Positions 7,769 to 16,945 of a stretch of 41,085 nucleotides of DNA are shown one piece after another. This DNA is from Bacteroidota bacterium (GTDB lineage: Bacteria > Bacteroidota > Ignavibacteria > Ignavibacteriales > Ignavibacteriaceae). The translations under genes were made by a program, and so were the position numbers. The DNA lies in NCBI GenBank assembly GCA_022708025.1, contig JAKIZM010000028.1, positions 1 through 41,085 of the forward strand, read 5' to 3'. The notes under the pieces are model-generated. The model saw nothing but the letters and a program-made list of their open reading frames with translations, did no database searches and was not told the origin of the DNA. Positions within the stretch are counted from its first letter, which is position 1. The number at the start of each line of letters is the position of its first letter.

Positions 7769-9643
7769 TTATTCTTTTTCAAATTCTTCACGAACCGATT
7801 TCTTTTTATTCACTAATTCCTGTTTTTCCTTCATAAGCTCAATTAATCTTGCTTCATCCTCTGTATTTTCCTGAGCTTTAACATTTGCAGCGATCTGAAT
7901 ATCGATATGGGTTTGTTTATACTTAATTATAAGATCTGTTGCATATTTTATATTTCTCATTTCCTGGTTTTCCGAAAGTGAAAAGTCTTCCCAGTTATCA
8001 CTTAAAGAATATTTTTCAATCGTAAGTTCACGTAAATACACCTGAGTTTCATCATCAAATAAATTAATCAAATCAGCCGGATCTAAACTGCCGCGGTTTT
8101 CATATTCAAAATAAACTTTTTCATATATCTTTTTATGAATATCAATAAGAATATCATCTTCAGTAACATTTTCAATTATCAACGCAATTATCTTTTCATT
8201 ATTTTCAAAAAGTAACCGGATTAACTCTCGTTCAGTATTGTAAAAATGCGGCGGAATTTTAGCCTTCTCTTGTATTATCAATCCTTCTTTGGAAATATCT
8301 TCTTCCTTAAAGATTCTTTGAGATTGGATTCTGTTTTGTTTTTTCTGAAATTCAAGCGCTTTATCTAACTCTGCTTCTAAAAGTTTTTCTCTCAGGTTAA
8401 ATTTTCTGGCAATATTTCTGATTAAAAGATTTCTTTTAAGTTCATCATCAACTAATGCAATAGGTTTTACAAGCTCACGAATTGCCTCAGCCATTTTTGT
8501 TGGGTCATCAAACATTCCTTGCGCTTCATAGTATCCGGTTTGATATTCAAGAAAATTTTCTGCCCGTTTAATAATTTCTTCAAAAGCTTCTTTACCAAAT
8601 TTATTTACATAAGAATCAGGGTCTTCATCTTTTGGCAATGTTGATATTTTAACATCAAAATCCCTCTTAAGTAAAATTTCAATGCTTCGCATAGATGCTT
8701 TTATGCCAGCAGCATCGGCATCAAATAAAAGAACAACATTTTTTGTGTAACGGGAAAGCAATTGCGCCTGATCATCTGTTAAAGCAGTTCCGGAAACAGC
8801 GACAACATTTTTAATTCCTGCTTGATAAAGCGAAATCAAATCCATATAACCCTCAACAATAATTGCTTTATCAAGTTTTCTTATATCGTCTTTAGCGTGC
8901 GAAAGTCCGTAAAGAATTCTGCCCTTTACATAAATTAAAGATTCAGGTGAGTTTATATATTTTCCGCCTGTATCTTCTTCTCGTAACTTTCTTCCTGCAA
9001 AAGCAACAACTCTTCCGTTTGGCGAAAATATGGGAAAGATAATTCTGCCCGGCAGTTTATCATAAACTCTACCGTCTTTATATCTTCCTATCAATCCAAG
9101 CTTTAATGCTCTTTCAAGATCAATATTTTTTTCTTTAAGAAAGTTTACAAGATTTTCATATCCGTTAATTGCATAACCCAGACCAAACGCACGTATTGTT
9201 TGAATTTTAAGATTTCTGTTTTTAAAATATTCTCTTGCTACTTCTCCTTCCTGATCATTTAACAGATTGTTTAAAAAATATCTTGCGACTTCTGTATTGA
9301 TATCAAAAAGAATTTCCTGTTCAGATTGCTTTTCGCTATATCCTTCATCATCATAACTAATCTCAATACCTTGTTGTTCGGCAATTTCCTGAACTGCTTC
9401 GATAAAAGAAATTTTTTTGTATTCCATGAGGAACTTAAAAACATTTCCGCCTGTGTGACATCCGAAGCAGTGGAAGATTTGTTTTTCTTCAGTTACTGTA
9501 AATGATGGAGTTTTTTCGTTATGAAAAGGACATAATCCAACAAAATTTTTTCCGCGTTTTCTTAACTGAACATATTCCGATATTACATCAACTATACTTA
9601 CTGAGTTTCTTATTTCTTCTATTTTCGATTCTGAGATTCGCAT
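7769..9643 (-). CDS. dnaG: DNA primase
   Basis: DnaG synthesises RNA primers at the replication fork. The N-terminal CHC2 zinc-binding domain shows C38-P-F-H41 and C59-x2-C62. The catalytic TOPRIM domain follows, with IIVEGYMDL and LLFDADAAG carrying the conserved acidic residues. The C-terminal part (from about residue 430) is the less conserved helicase-interaction region. The frame can be extended upstream to 9796 from a GTG, but I chose ATG 9641-9643 because MRISESKIEEIRNSVSIVDV is where DnaG homology begins and the longer version would overlap the divergent ispG start. The chosen protein has 624 residues, normal for the family. It is divergent from ispG with a 123-bp gap, and ferredoxin lies 27 bp downstream. 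Confidence 0.95.
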   Translation of the reverse strand: MRISESKIEEIRNSVSIVDVISEYVQLRKRGKNFVGLCPFHNEKTPSFTVTEEKQIFHCFGCHTGGNVFKFLMEYKKISFIEAVQEIAEQQGIEISYDDEGYSEKQSEQEILFDINTEVARYFLNNLLNDQEGEVAREYFKNRNLKIQTIRAFGLGYAINGYENLVNFLKEKNIDLERALKLGLIGRYKDGRVYDKLPGRIIFPIFSPNGRVVAFAGRKLREEDTGGKYINSPESLIYVKGRILYGLSHAKDDIRKLDKAIIVEGYMDLISLYQAGIKNVVAVSGTALTDDQAQLLSRYTKNVVLLFDADAAGIKASMRSIEILLKRDFDVKISTLPKDEDPDSYVNKFGKEAFEEIIKRAENFLEYQTGYYEAQGMFDDPTKMAEAIRELVKPIALVDDELKRNLLIRNIARKFNLREKLLEAELDKALEFQKKQNRIQSQRIFKEEDISKEGLIIQEKAKIPPHFYNTERELIRLLFENNEKIIALIIENVTEDDILIDIHKKIYEKVYFEYENRGSLDPADLINLFDDETQVYLRELTIEKYSLSDNWEDFSLSENQEMRNIKYATDLIIKYKQTHIDIQIAANVKAQENTEDEARLIELMKEKQELVNKKKSVREEFEKE

Positions 9644-9766
9644 ATCCAAATATAATAAGATTAAAGCATATGATTTAAGACTTTTAGTGTAGGTTGAATT
9701 ATTTTTATATTTATATTGAATTAAAATTGATTTAATAATTGAATTGTCTAAAACATAAGCAGTATT

Positions 9767-11761
9767 ATGGAAGAAATTGTAAAGAACATAAAACACTATT
9801 GTAACAGTTTAACAAAATACTCAAGATATAAAACAAGAGAAGTTTTCGTTGGAGATATTCCGCTCGGAGGAAACAATCCAATCCGTATTCAATCAATGAC
9901 AACAACCGATACTATGAATACAATCGCAACAGTTGAACAAACAATAAGAATGGTAAATGCGGGTTGTGAGTATGTAAGGATAACTGCTCCAAGCATTAAC
10001 GAAGCAAAAAATCTTGGAGAAATTAAAAAGGAACTTCGTACACGCGGTTATAATGTTCCATTGATTGCAGATATTCACTTTACTCCAAACGCGGCTGAAA
10101 TGGCTGCGAGACTTGTTGAGAAGGTTCGTATAAATCCCGGTAATTATATTGATAAGAAAAAGTTTGATCTGATAGAATATACTGATACTGAATATCAGGA
10201 AGAGATTGACAGAATAAGAGATCGTTTTACTCCGCTTGTAAGAATATGCAAAGAATACGGCACTGCAATGCGTATCGGAACAAATCACGGTTCATTATCA
10301 GATAGAATTATGAGTCGTTATGGCGATACACCGCTCGGAATGGTTGAATCAGCATTAGAATTTTTAAGAATATGTGAAGACGAAAATTTTCATAACATCG
10401 TCCTCTCGATGAAAGCAAGTAATCCGCAGGTAATGGTTCAGGCTTACAGATTATTAATAAATAAAATGGAAGCTGAAGGAATGAACTATCCGCTTCATCT
10501 TGGTGTTACAGAAGCAGGCGGCGGAGAAGATGGAAGAATAAAATCATCACTTGGAATAGGAGCTTTACTTGAAGATGGAATTGGTGATACAATTCGTGTT
10601 TCATTAACAGAAGACCCTGAGTTTGAAGCGCCTGTTGCAATTGCACTCGCAAACAGATATAAAGGAAGAGAAAACCATAAAGCAATTAAAGAGATTGATG
10701 AATCACCAATTGATCCTTTTAATTACAACAAAAGAAAAACATTTAGTGTCCTATCTATTGGAACCGGCAATGTTCCAAGAGTTGTTGCTGATTACAGCGA
10801 AAGAAATATTACTTCACAAAAAGATCTGATTGATATAGGATATACTTATGATAAACAAAATGATATATGGAATCTATCCGATACAGCAGCAGATTTAATT
10901 TATCTCGGAAAAAATATTTTACCATTCGATTGCCCGGATAACTTAAGCATAATATATGATTTTGAAGTTTGGCAGGATTTAAAAAATAATCATAACAGTT
11001 TTCCAATTTTTTCTGCACAACAATTTTTAGATGCAAAAAAGAAATCAGATAAATTAAATTTTGTCAGAATATCTATTGATGATTCTTCAAAACCTTTTTT
11101 AGATCAAATAAAAAACGATAAAACTGTTGTGCTTGTTCTGGAAACAAATAATCTTGCCGGAATGGTTGAACAACGCAGAGTGTTTTTTGATTTACTTCAA
11201 AACGATGTTCAGAATCCCGTAATAATAAAAAGAGATTATTCAAGCATAACATCTGAAAATCTGCAGCTTTACTCTGCAACAGATTTTGGTGCATTACTGA
11301 TTGATGGCTTTGGTGATAGTGTCTGGTTATCAGTTGATGAAATAAGCTCAGGAAGTTCCAGTGCTTATGTAAAAAGCTTTATCAGAAAATCTGAAACAAA
11401 AGAAAAGATTATAAACAGATTATTATTTAACATCTTACAAGCAGCACGGCAAAGGATATCAAAAACCGAATATATTGCCTGTCCATCTTGCGGAAGAACT
11501 TTATTTGACTTGCAGGAAACAACAGAAATGATTCGTAAAAAAACCGAGCATCTGAAAGGATTGAAGATTGCAATAATGGGCTGCATTGTTAATGGGCCCG
11601 GAGAAATGGCTGATGCTGATTATGGCTATGTTGGAGCAGGCGTTGATAAAATTACCCTTTATAGAGAAAAAAATATTGTAAAACGTAACATTCCGGCAAA
11701 TAATGCTGTTGATGAATTAATAAATTTGATAAAAGAAGACGGAAAATGGGTAGAGCCTTGA
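9767..11761 (+). CDS. ispG: 4-hydroxy-3-methylbut-2-en-1-yl diphosphate synthase, long form
   Basis: IspG (GcpE) is the penultimate enzyme of the MEP isoprenoid pathway, a [4Fe-4S] enzyme converting MEcPP to HMBPP. The N-terminal TIM-barrel part includes VGDIPLGGNNPIRIQSMTTTDT and LIADIHFTPNAA. The C-terminal cluster domain has CPSC (C572, C575) and GCIVNGPGE (C606). At 664 residues it is the long type with an inserted middle domain (roughly residues 300-540), as found in Bacteroidota, Chlorobi, chlamydiae and plants. The insert is poorly conserved. It is followed by a clear intrinsic terminator at 11906-11948, so it seems to be transcribed alone. Another MEP gene, dxr, occurs about 14 kb away. 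Confidence 0.95.
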   Translation: MEEIVKNIKHYCNSLTKYSRYKTREVFVGDIPLGGNNPIRIQSMTTTDTMNTIATVEQTIRMVNAGCEYVRITAPSINEAKNLGEIKKELRTRGYNVPLIADIHFTPNAAEMAARLVEKVRINPGNYIDKKKFDLIEYTDTEYQEEIDRIRDRFTPLVRICKEYGTAMRIGTNHGSLSDRIMSRYGDTPLGMVESALEFLRICEDENFHNIVLSMKASNPQVMVQAYRLLINKMEAEGMNYPLHLGVTEAGGGEDGRIKSSLGIGALLEDGIGDTIRVSLTEDPEFEAPVAIALANRYKGRENHKAIKEIDESPIDPFNYNKRKTFSVLSIGTGNVPRVVADYSERNITSQKDLIDIGYTYDKQNDIWNLSDTAADLIYLGKNILPFDCPDNLSIIYDFEVWQDLKNNHNSFPIFSAQQFLDAKKKSDKLNFVRISIDDSSKPFLDQIKNDKTVVLVLETNNLAGMVEQRRVFFDLLQNDVQNPVIIKRDYSSITSENLQLYSATDFGALLIDGFGDSVWLSVDEISSGSSSAYVKSFIRKSETKEKIINRLLFNILQAARQRISKTEYIACPSCGRTLFDLQETTEMIRKKTEHLKGLKIAIMGCIVNGPGEMADADYGYVGAGVDKITLYREKNIVKRNIPANNAVDELINLIKEDGKWVEP

Positions 11762-11905
11762 TTTAAAGCAAAGAAAAATTGTTTATTAAATCAGATAGGT
11801 ATATATTTCAATACTTAAATATGAGAAGATTAAACCCGAAAAAATTAAAGTTCCTCGTTAAAGATGACCTTTGCGGTCAGAATGCGAAGACCAGAAAATT
11901 TTAAG

Positions 11906-11948
11906 AAATGCACCCAAACCACAAAAGGGTGCATTTTTTTTTGTTTTT
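11906..11948 (+). terminator. Rho-independent terminator after ispG, abutting the nif3-like start
   Basis: The stem AATGCACCC (11907-11915) pairs with GGGTGCATT (11927-11935) around an 11-nt loop and is followed by a T-rich tract to 11948. The next gene's ATG begins at 11949, immediately after the T tract. Confidence 0.85.
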
Positions 11949-13055
11949 ATGAGATGTGATAGTATTATAAAAATTATAGAAGACTGGGCACCTAAATCCA
12001 TAGCCTGGGAAAAGGACAATGTAGGTTTACAGGTTGGATCATTACAAAGAGAAGTTACAAACATTCTGCTTTGTTTAGATGTTAACGAAGATGTTGTTAA
12101 TGAAGCAATAAAACTGAAGTGTAACCTCATCATCAGTCATCATCCACTGCTTTTTAAACCGTTAAAGAAAATTGATGTTGGTAAAGATCAACATTCAAAA
12201 CTTGTTGAAAAGCTGATAAAAAAAGACATAACTGTTTTTTCTGCCCATACAAATTTAGATTTTACAAAAGACGGTGTAAGCTTTCAGCTTGCTAAAAAAC
12301 TTGGATTAAAAAATCAAAAATTTCTTTTAAACCTTTCATCAAATCAATATAAAATTTCCGTTTTTGTTCCGGTTAAATTTGCCGATAAAGTTGCCAATGC
12401 AATGCACGAAGCAGGTGCAGGTATAATTGGTGAATACTCGAACTGCAGTTTCAGAACTACCGGAATCGGAACTTTTAAAGGATCAGAAAAATCAAATCCA
12501 AAAGTTGGATTGAAAAACAAATTGGAAACGGTTGAAGAAATAAAAATTGAAGTTCTGGCAAACTCTTTCGATACAGATAAAATTATAACAGCAATGAAAA
12601 AAGCACACCCTTATGAAGAAGCTGCTTATGATGTTTACGTGCTTGCAAATAAAGATGTAAATCATGGTATGGGTGTAATAGGAAATCTGGAAAAAGAATT
12701 ATCTGATAAACAATTTCTTAATCTTGTTTCGAAATCATTAAAGATTAAAAATTTCAGATTTGCCAGAGGATCAAAAGCCAAAATAAATAAAGTTGCTGTT
12801 TGCGGCGGATCAGGTAGTGATCTTCTGGATACAGCAATAAAATCCGGCGCTGATGCATTTGTAACGGCAGATGTTAAATATCATACTTTTCAGGATGCAG
12901 AAAAGAAAATCCTGTTAATCGATGCCGGACATTATGAAACCGAAATTCATTCTCTTGATGAAATAAAAAATAAAATCGAAAAATCCATTTCTGAGAAAAT
13001 AAAAGTTTTTAAATATAAGGGTTCAACTAACCCGATAGTTTTTTATAATAAATAA
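11949..13055 (+). CDS. Nif3-like dinuclear metal-centre protein (YbgI/DUF34 family)
   Basis: The 368-residue protein matches the NIF3/YbgI family: IIKIIEDWAPKSIAWEKDNVGLQVG at the start (residues 5-29), then LIISHHPLLFKP (metal-binding histidines), AHTNLDF, and GHYETE near the C-terminus. These are the conserved ligands of the di-metal site. Members often assemble into hexamers. A middle insertion domain of about 100 residues (with HPYEEAAYDVY) matches the long form. Family function is debated; GTP cyclohydrolase I type 2 is a common automatic label. I chose ATG 11949 because a TTG-initiated version from 11871 would translate the ispG terminator. No Shine-Dalgarno sequence is possible in the T tract, so initiation is unusual. 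A zinc-ribbon gene follows 11 bp later. Confidence 0.88.
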   Translation: MRCDSIIKIIEDWAPKSIAWEKDNVGLQVGSLQREVTNILLCLDVNEDVVNEAIKLKCNLIISHHPLLFKPLKKIDVGKDQHSKLVEKLIKKDITVFSAHTNLDFTKDGVSFQLAKKLGLKNQKFLLNLSSNQYKISVFVPVKFADKVANAMHEAGAGIIGEYSNCSFRTTGIGTFKGSEKSNPKVGLKNKLETVEEIKIEVLANSFDTDKIITAMKKAHPYEEAAYDVYVLANKDVNHGMGVIGNLEKELSDKQFLNLVSKSLKIKNFRFARGSKAKINKVAVCGGSGSDLLDTAIKSGADAFVTADVKYHTFQDAEKKILLIDAGHYETEIHSLDEIKNKIEKSISEKIKVFKYKGSTNPIVFYNK

Positions 13056-13069
13056 GGAGCTAAAAATTG
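13054..13069 (+). promoter_or_regulatory. Ribosome-binding site that fixes a TTG start
   Basis: AAGGAG at 13054-13059 stands 7 nt before TTG 13067-13069. No ATG in frame is nearby, and family homology begins at this codon (MYTRLKILFQLQ). Confidence 0.75.
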
Positions 13070-13801
13070 TATACCAGATTAAAAATTCTCTTCCAGTTAC
13101 AATTAGTTGATGATCAATTAGATAAACTTGAAGAACTCCGCGGCGATTTACCAAAAATGGTTAATAGTCTTGAGAGTCAGATCAACGAATTAAAAAATGA
13201 TATAAAAACTAAAACTGCAGAACAGCAGGAATCAATTGATAAAAGAGCACATAACGAAGAGGAAATTGAAAAGCTGAAAGAAAGTCAGAAAAAGTTTAAA
13301 GCACAGCTTTATCAGGTAAGAAATAACAAAGAATACGATGCCTTGACCAAAGAGATTGATCATTCGGAAGAGCAGATATCGAAATTGACAACCGAAAATG
13401 ACGCTCTTGCAGATTTAAGTAAAACTCTTACTAATCAGGTTGAAGAAGTTCAGCCAAAGCTTGAAGAACTTGAGAAAGAATTGACTGAAAGACAGGCTGA
13501 CCTGGAAGAAATCATAAAGGCTAATAAAAAAGAAGAAACTCAACTTCTTGAAAAGAGAAAAAAGATTGAAACACAGGTAACAAAACCAGATATATCTTTA
13601 TATACCAGAATCCGTAAAGCCAAAAGAGGCAAAGCAGTTGCAACAGTAAAAAGATCTGCCTGTTCGGGTTGTCACAACATTATCCCCTCACAAAGACAAC
13701 TTGAAATAAGAAGAAATGTAAGGATTTTTACCTGTGAGTATTGCGGAAGGATTTTGATATCTCAGGAAATTGCTGATGATGTCGCCGGAAACAAAGAATA
13801 G
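13067..13801 (+). CDS. C4-type zinc-ribbon coiled-coil protein (DUF164/CdsZ-like)
   Basis: The 244-residue protein is mostly a long coiled coil (about residues 15-175, rich in E, K, Q and L heptads). It ends in a zinc ribbon with C199-x2-C202 and C223-x2-C226. This is the architecture of the DUF164/CT398 family, whose members have been linked to secretion or RNA/protein scaffolding; the role here is not established. It starts with TTG preceded by AAGGAG. The pairing with a Nif3-like gene directly upstream, and RNase P RNA downstream, is a common arrangement in related bacteria. Confidence 0.88.
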   Translation: MYTRLKILFQLQLVDDQLDKLEELRGDLPKMVNSLESQINELKNDIKTKTAEQQESIDKRAHNEEEIEKLKESQKKFKAQLYQVRNNKEYDALTKEIDHSEEQISKLTTENDALADLSKTLTNQVEEVQPKLEELEKELTERQADLEEIIKANKKEETQLLEKRKKIETQVTKPDISLYTRIRKAKRGKAVATVKRSACSGCHNIIPSQRQLEIRRNVRIFTCEYCGRILISQEIADDVAGNKE

Positions 13802-13900
13802 ATAATTTTTGAACTGAAAAAATTTTAATAATTTTATTATATTCCGTCAGTTGAAATTCTCATTAAATCTTATTCAATAACTATCACTTTGTAATTGGCT

Positions 13901-13922
13901 GAATTGACAGAGATGTCAGTTC
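13901..13922 (+). promoter_or_regulatory. Stem-loop with a possible -35 element ahead of rnpB
   Basis: GAATTGACA and TGTCAGTTC form a 9-bp stem (one G-T pair) with a GAGA loop. TTGACA at 13904-13909 would serve as a -35 hexamer about 40 nt before the predicted RNase P RNA start, but no good -10 hexamer lies at the right distance. No T tract follows, so it is not a standard terminator. Role uncertain. Confidence 0.35.
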
Positions 13923-13944
13923 AAATTTAAAGAATAATCAAATA

Positions 13945-14374
13945 ATTCAATCCGGGCAATTGCTCCCCGATTAGTCGGGGGGAGGAAAGTCCGAACTTCA
14001 CAGAACAAGGTGCCGGGTAACGCCCGGGCGTTAATGGAGTAATCTGTTATCGACTGAAAGTGCAACAGAAAATATACTACCTTGAAGAAATTCATGGAAA
14101 AGGTGAAAAGGCGAGGTAAGAGCTCACCGGCTTAACAGTAATGTTAAGTGCAATGCAAACCACACCTGAAGCAAGGTCAAGTAAAAAAACCTTCTTAATT
14201 CGCTCTTTTTAACCGAAGAGCTTGTTAAGACAAAGCTGTTCGCTTTGAACCAATGCTTAATTGCTGGTTGGATTTTTGGGTAGACTGCTGAACTTTATCG
14301 GTAACGATAAAGTAAGATAAATAATTGCCGCCCCGACAGGTCGGGGTTACAGAATTCGGCTTACAGGATTGTTT
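13945..14374 (+). ncRNA. rnpB: RNase P RNA, bacterial class A
   Basis: The RNA subunit of RNase P, which processes the 5' ends of tRNAs. Conserved elements are in the right order: GAGGAAAGTCCGAAC near 13981, ACAGAACAAGGTGCCGGGTAA, AGGTAAGAGCTCACCGG near 14114, TGGGTAGACTGCTGAAC near 14277, AGATAAATAATTGCCGCCCC near 14315, and the terminal ACAGAATTCGGCTTACAG (14350-14367). The ends pair as helix P1, CAATCC (13948-13953) with GGATTG (14366-14371), which sets the boundaries to within a few bases. A prominent extra hairpin pairs TCTTAA..GCTCTT (14193-14207) with AAGAGC..TTAAGA (14216-14230). It occupies most of the gap between the zinc-ribbon gene and recJ. Confidence 0.95.
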
Positions 14375-14412
14375 TATTTGATGTGTTCTTATAAAATATA
14401 ATTAATTCTTTT

Positions 14413-16137
14413 ATGTTAAATAAACGCTGGAAAATCAGAGAAGTTGAAGACATAAATTCATTAAAGGATCTTGCCGACTCACTAAACATTTCCGAAGTCC
14501 TGGCTAAATTACTTTTCTTAAGAGAAATCAGAACCTTCACTCAGGCAAAACATTTTTTCAGACCTTCTTTAGATTCATTACACGATCCATATCTTATGCA
14601 CGGAATGGAAAATGCAACAAAGAGGGTTATTCAGGCACTTACAGAAAATCATCCGATTTGTATTTATGGTGATTATGATGTTGACGGAACCTGTGCTACT
14701 GCATTACTTTATATGTTCTTAAAAGAGCTTGGAGCAAATGTGGATTTTTATATCCCGAGAAGATTAAACGAAGGTTACGGATTATCGAAAGAAGGTATTG
14801 ATGCTATAAAATCCAACTATGATGCAAAACTATTAATCACTGTAGATTGCGGAATAACAGCAATCGAAGAAACTGATTATGCAAATCAATTAGGAATGGA
14901 TGTAATAATTTGCGATCATCATCAGCCAAAAGAAGAATTACCAGAAGCACTTGCAGTATTGGACCCGCTTAAACCAGAATGCCAATATCCATTTGATTAT
15001 TTATCCGGTGCAGGTGTTGCTTTTAAATTAGCTCAGGGAGTTGCTGAAAAAATCGGCAAAAGAGAAATGCCGTTAAAATATCTTGATCTTGTTGCTCTTG
15101 CTGCTGCCGCAGATATCGTTCCGTTAACCGATGAAAACAGAGTTTTAGTTAAAGAAGGATTAGATAAAGTAAACACTGATCCGCGCCCGGGAATATTAGC
15201 ATTAATAGAATCCAGCAGTCTGCAACCCGGCAATTTAAATTCCGGACAAGTAGTATTTACAATTGCACCCAGGATTAATGCTGTTGGCAGATTAGGTGAT
15301 GCAAGAAGAGCAGTTGAATTATTAATTACTGACAGTGTTGATGAAGCACGAATACTGGCTAAAGTTCTGGAATCCGAAAATTATGAAAGAAGAAAAATTG
15401 ATGTTGATACTTTTGATAATGCACTTCAGCTTGTAGAAAACTCAATTGATTTTGATAATGAACTTGCAATTGTATTACATCAGGAAGAATGGCATCCTGG
15501 TGTTATTGGTATTGTTGCTTCAAGATTGGTTGAAAAGTATTACCGCCCAACAATTATGCTCACAACTATTGATGGAATAGCAAAGGGTTCTGCCCGGAGT
15601 ATTACTAATTTTAATATTTATGAAGCACTTCAAAAATGTGAAGATATGCTTATACATTTTGGTGGTCATCAGGCTGCTGCCGGATTGGCAGTTGAACTTG
15701 ATAAGCTGCAGGAGTTTAAAGATAAATTTAATCAGATTGTAAAAGAATCTATAAACGAAGAAGACCTTTTACCGGAAGTTATTATTGATGCAAAGATCAG
15801 ATTTTCTGATATCACACCAAAGTTTTTACGGATTCTGGATCAGTTTGCTCCATTTGGACCGGAAAATATGAGACCGGTCTTTCTGACTGAAAATGTTGAA
15901 TTAATTAACACTCCGCGGATAGTAGGCAATAATCATATTATGACTGGTTTTAAACAAAATAAAAGCGATAAGGTATTTGATGCAATTGGCTTTAATATGC
16001 GTGAATATTTAGATTTGATCCTGAAAAAAAATACGAAAGTTGATATAGTATATACAATTGATAAAACGGTCAGGGATAGCAGAACCTATCCTCAACTAAG
16101 ATTAAAAGATATCAGGTTATCAGAAAAAGCAAATTAG
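14413..16137 (+). CDS. recJ: Single-stranded-DNA-specific 5'-3' exonuclease RecJ
   Basis: RecJ degrades single-stranded DNA in recombination and mismatch/base-excision repair. The 574-residue protein carries the DHH-family motif GDYDVDG (D87, D89, D91), VDCGIT, and the DHH triad itself at D168-H169-H170. The DHHA1 domain contains HFGGHQAAAGL near residue 415, and an OB-like C-terminal domain follows (ILDQFAPFGPENMRPVF). Length is typical. It heads a plus-strand run of yebC, ruvC and ruvA, with yebC only 9 bp downstream, so co-transcription is likely. Confidence 0.95.
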   Translation: MLNKRWKIREVEDINSLKDLADSLNISEVLAKLLFLREIRTFTQAKHFFRPSLDSLHDPYLMHGMENATKRVIQALTENHPICIYGDYDVDGTCATALLYMFLKELGANVDFYIPRRLNEGYGLSKEGIDAIKSNYDAKLLITVDCGITAIEETDYANQLGMDVIICDHHQPKEELPEALAVLDPLKPECQYPFDYLSGAGVAFKLAQGVAEKIGKREMPLKYLDLVALAAAADIVPLTDENRVLVKEGLDKVNTDPRPGILALIESSSLQPGNLNSGQVVFTIAPRINAVGRLGDARRAVELLITDSVDEARILAKVLESENYERRKIDVDTFDNALQLVENSIDFDNELAIVLHQEEWHPGVIGIVASRLVEKYYRPTIMLTTIDGIAKGSARSITNFNIYEALQKCEDMLIHFGGHQAAAGLAVELDKLQEFKDKFNQIVKESINEEDLLPEVIIDAKIRFSDITPKFLRILDQFAPFGPENMRPVFLTENVELINTPRIVGNNHIMTGFKQNKSDKVFDAIGFNMREYLDLILKKNTKVDIVYTIDKTVRDSRTYPQLRLKDIRLSEKAN

Positions 16138-16146
16138 GAGTTTACG

Positions 16147-16869
16147 ATGTCTGGTCATTCAAAATGGGCAACAATAAAAAGGAAAAAAGCTGCCCTCGAT
16201 TCTAAACGAGGGAAAATTTTTACAAAACTTATAAAAGAAATTACTATTGCTGCTCGTACAGGCGGTGATCCTGCGGGTAATCCAAGATTACGTTTGGCAG
16301 TTGATAATGCTAAAGCACAAAACATGCCGATGGATAACATAGAACGTGCAATCAAGAAAGCTACCGGTGAGCTTGAAGGAGTTACTTATCACGAATTAAC
16401 TTATGAAGGATACGGACCGGCAGGAATCGCAATACTGGTTGAAGTTGCTACCGATAATAAAAACAGAACTGTTGCTGAGGTCAGACATTTATTCAGTAAG
16501 CATGGCGGTTCAATGGGTGAAACAGGTTCGGTTGCCTGGATGTTTGATAGAAAAGGTATAATCACAATGCCTGCTGCCGGCAAAAATGAAGATGATGTTA
16601 TGGAAGTAATTTTAGAAGCAGGAGCAGATGATCTTTCAACTCAGGATGAATTTTTTGAAGTTCAAACTTCAGTTGAATCTTTTGAACCGGTAAGAAGAGC
16701 ACTTGTTGATAAAAACTTTACTGTTGAAAATGCTTCACTTCAATGGATTGCAAAAAATCTTATTGAAGTAAAAGGAGAAGATGCAGAAAAGGCAATGAAA
16801 ATTATCGAAGCATTAGAAGATATTGATGATGTTCAGAATGTTTATTCCAATGCTGATTTTGTTGAATAG
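16147..16869 (+). CDS. YebC/PmpR-family (TACO1-like) regulator
   Basis: The 240-residue protein begins MSGHSKWATIKRKKAALDSKRG, the hallmark of the YebC family, and contains the conserved DNPRLR-like segment (GNPRLRLAVDNAKAQNMP), YEGYGPAGIA and RHLFSKHGG..GE.GSVAWMF. Family members act as transcriptional regulators or promote translation of polyproline stretches. YebC is classically adjacent to ruvC, as here. TAGGAG lies 6 nt before the ATG. It is followed by an intrinsic terminator at 16897-16926. Confidence 0.93.
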   Translation: MSGHSKWATIKRKKAALDSKRGKIFTKLIKEITIAARTGGDPAGNPRLRLAVDNAKAQNMPMDNIERAIKKATGELEGVTYHELTYEGYGPAGIAILVEVATDNKNRTVAEVRHLFSKHGGSMGETGSVAWMFDRKGIITMPAAGKNEDDVMEVILEAGADDLSTQDEFFEVQTSVESFEPVRRALVDKNFTVENASLQWIAKNLIEVKGEDAEKAMKIIEALEDIDDVQNVYSNADFVE

Positions 16870-16896
16870 ACTTTCTGAGTTCTGCAACACTTTTTT

Positions 16897-16926
16897 ATTC
16901 CCACGCAGGTGGGAATTTATTTTTAA
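16897..16926 (+). terminator. Hairpin with T-rich tail between yebC and ruvC
   Basis: ATTCCCAC (16897-16904) and GTGGGAAT (16909-16916) form a perfect 8-bp stem with a GCAG loop, followed by TTATTTTT. It would partly separate ruvC-ruvA expression from recJ-yebC. Confidence 0.75.
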
Positions 16927-16945
16927 ATCAACTTAAAATTATTAT

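Noticed and set aside
9647..9654. TATATTTG on the minus strand as a -7 promoter element for dnaG
   Set aside because: It lies only 3 bp from the start codon and has no TTG at a suitable distance upstream.
9644..9796. N-terminal extension of DnaG from a GTG at 9796
   Set aside because: DnaG homology starts at ATG 9643, and the extension is low-complexity and overlaps the divergent ispG start.
9893..10288. 131-codon open frame on the minus strand inside ispG
   Set aside because: It is antisense to a strongly conserved gene, and its product resembles no family known to me.
11871..11948. N-terminal extension of the Nif3-like protein from a TTG
   Set aside because: It would translate through the ispG terminator, and family homology begins near 11949.
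13901..13922. Stem-loop as terminator of the zinc-ribbon gene
   Set aside because: No T tract follows the stem.
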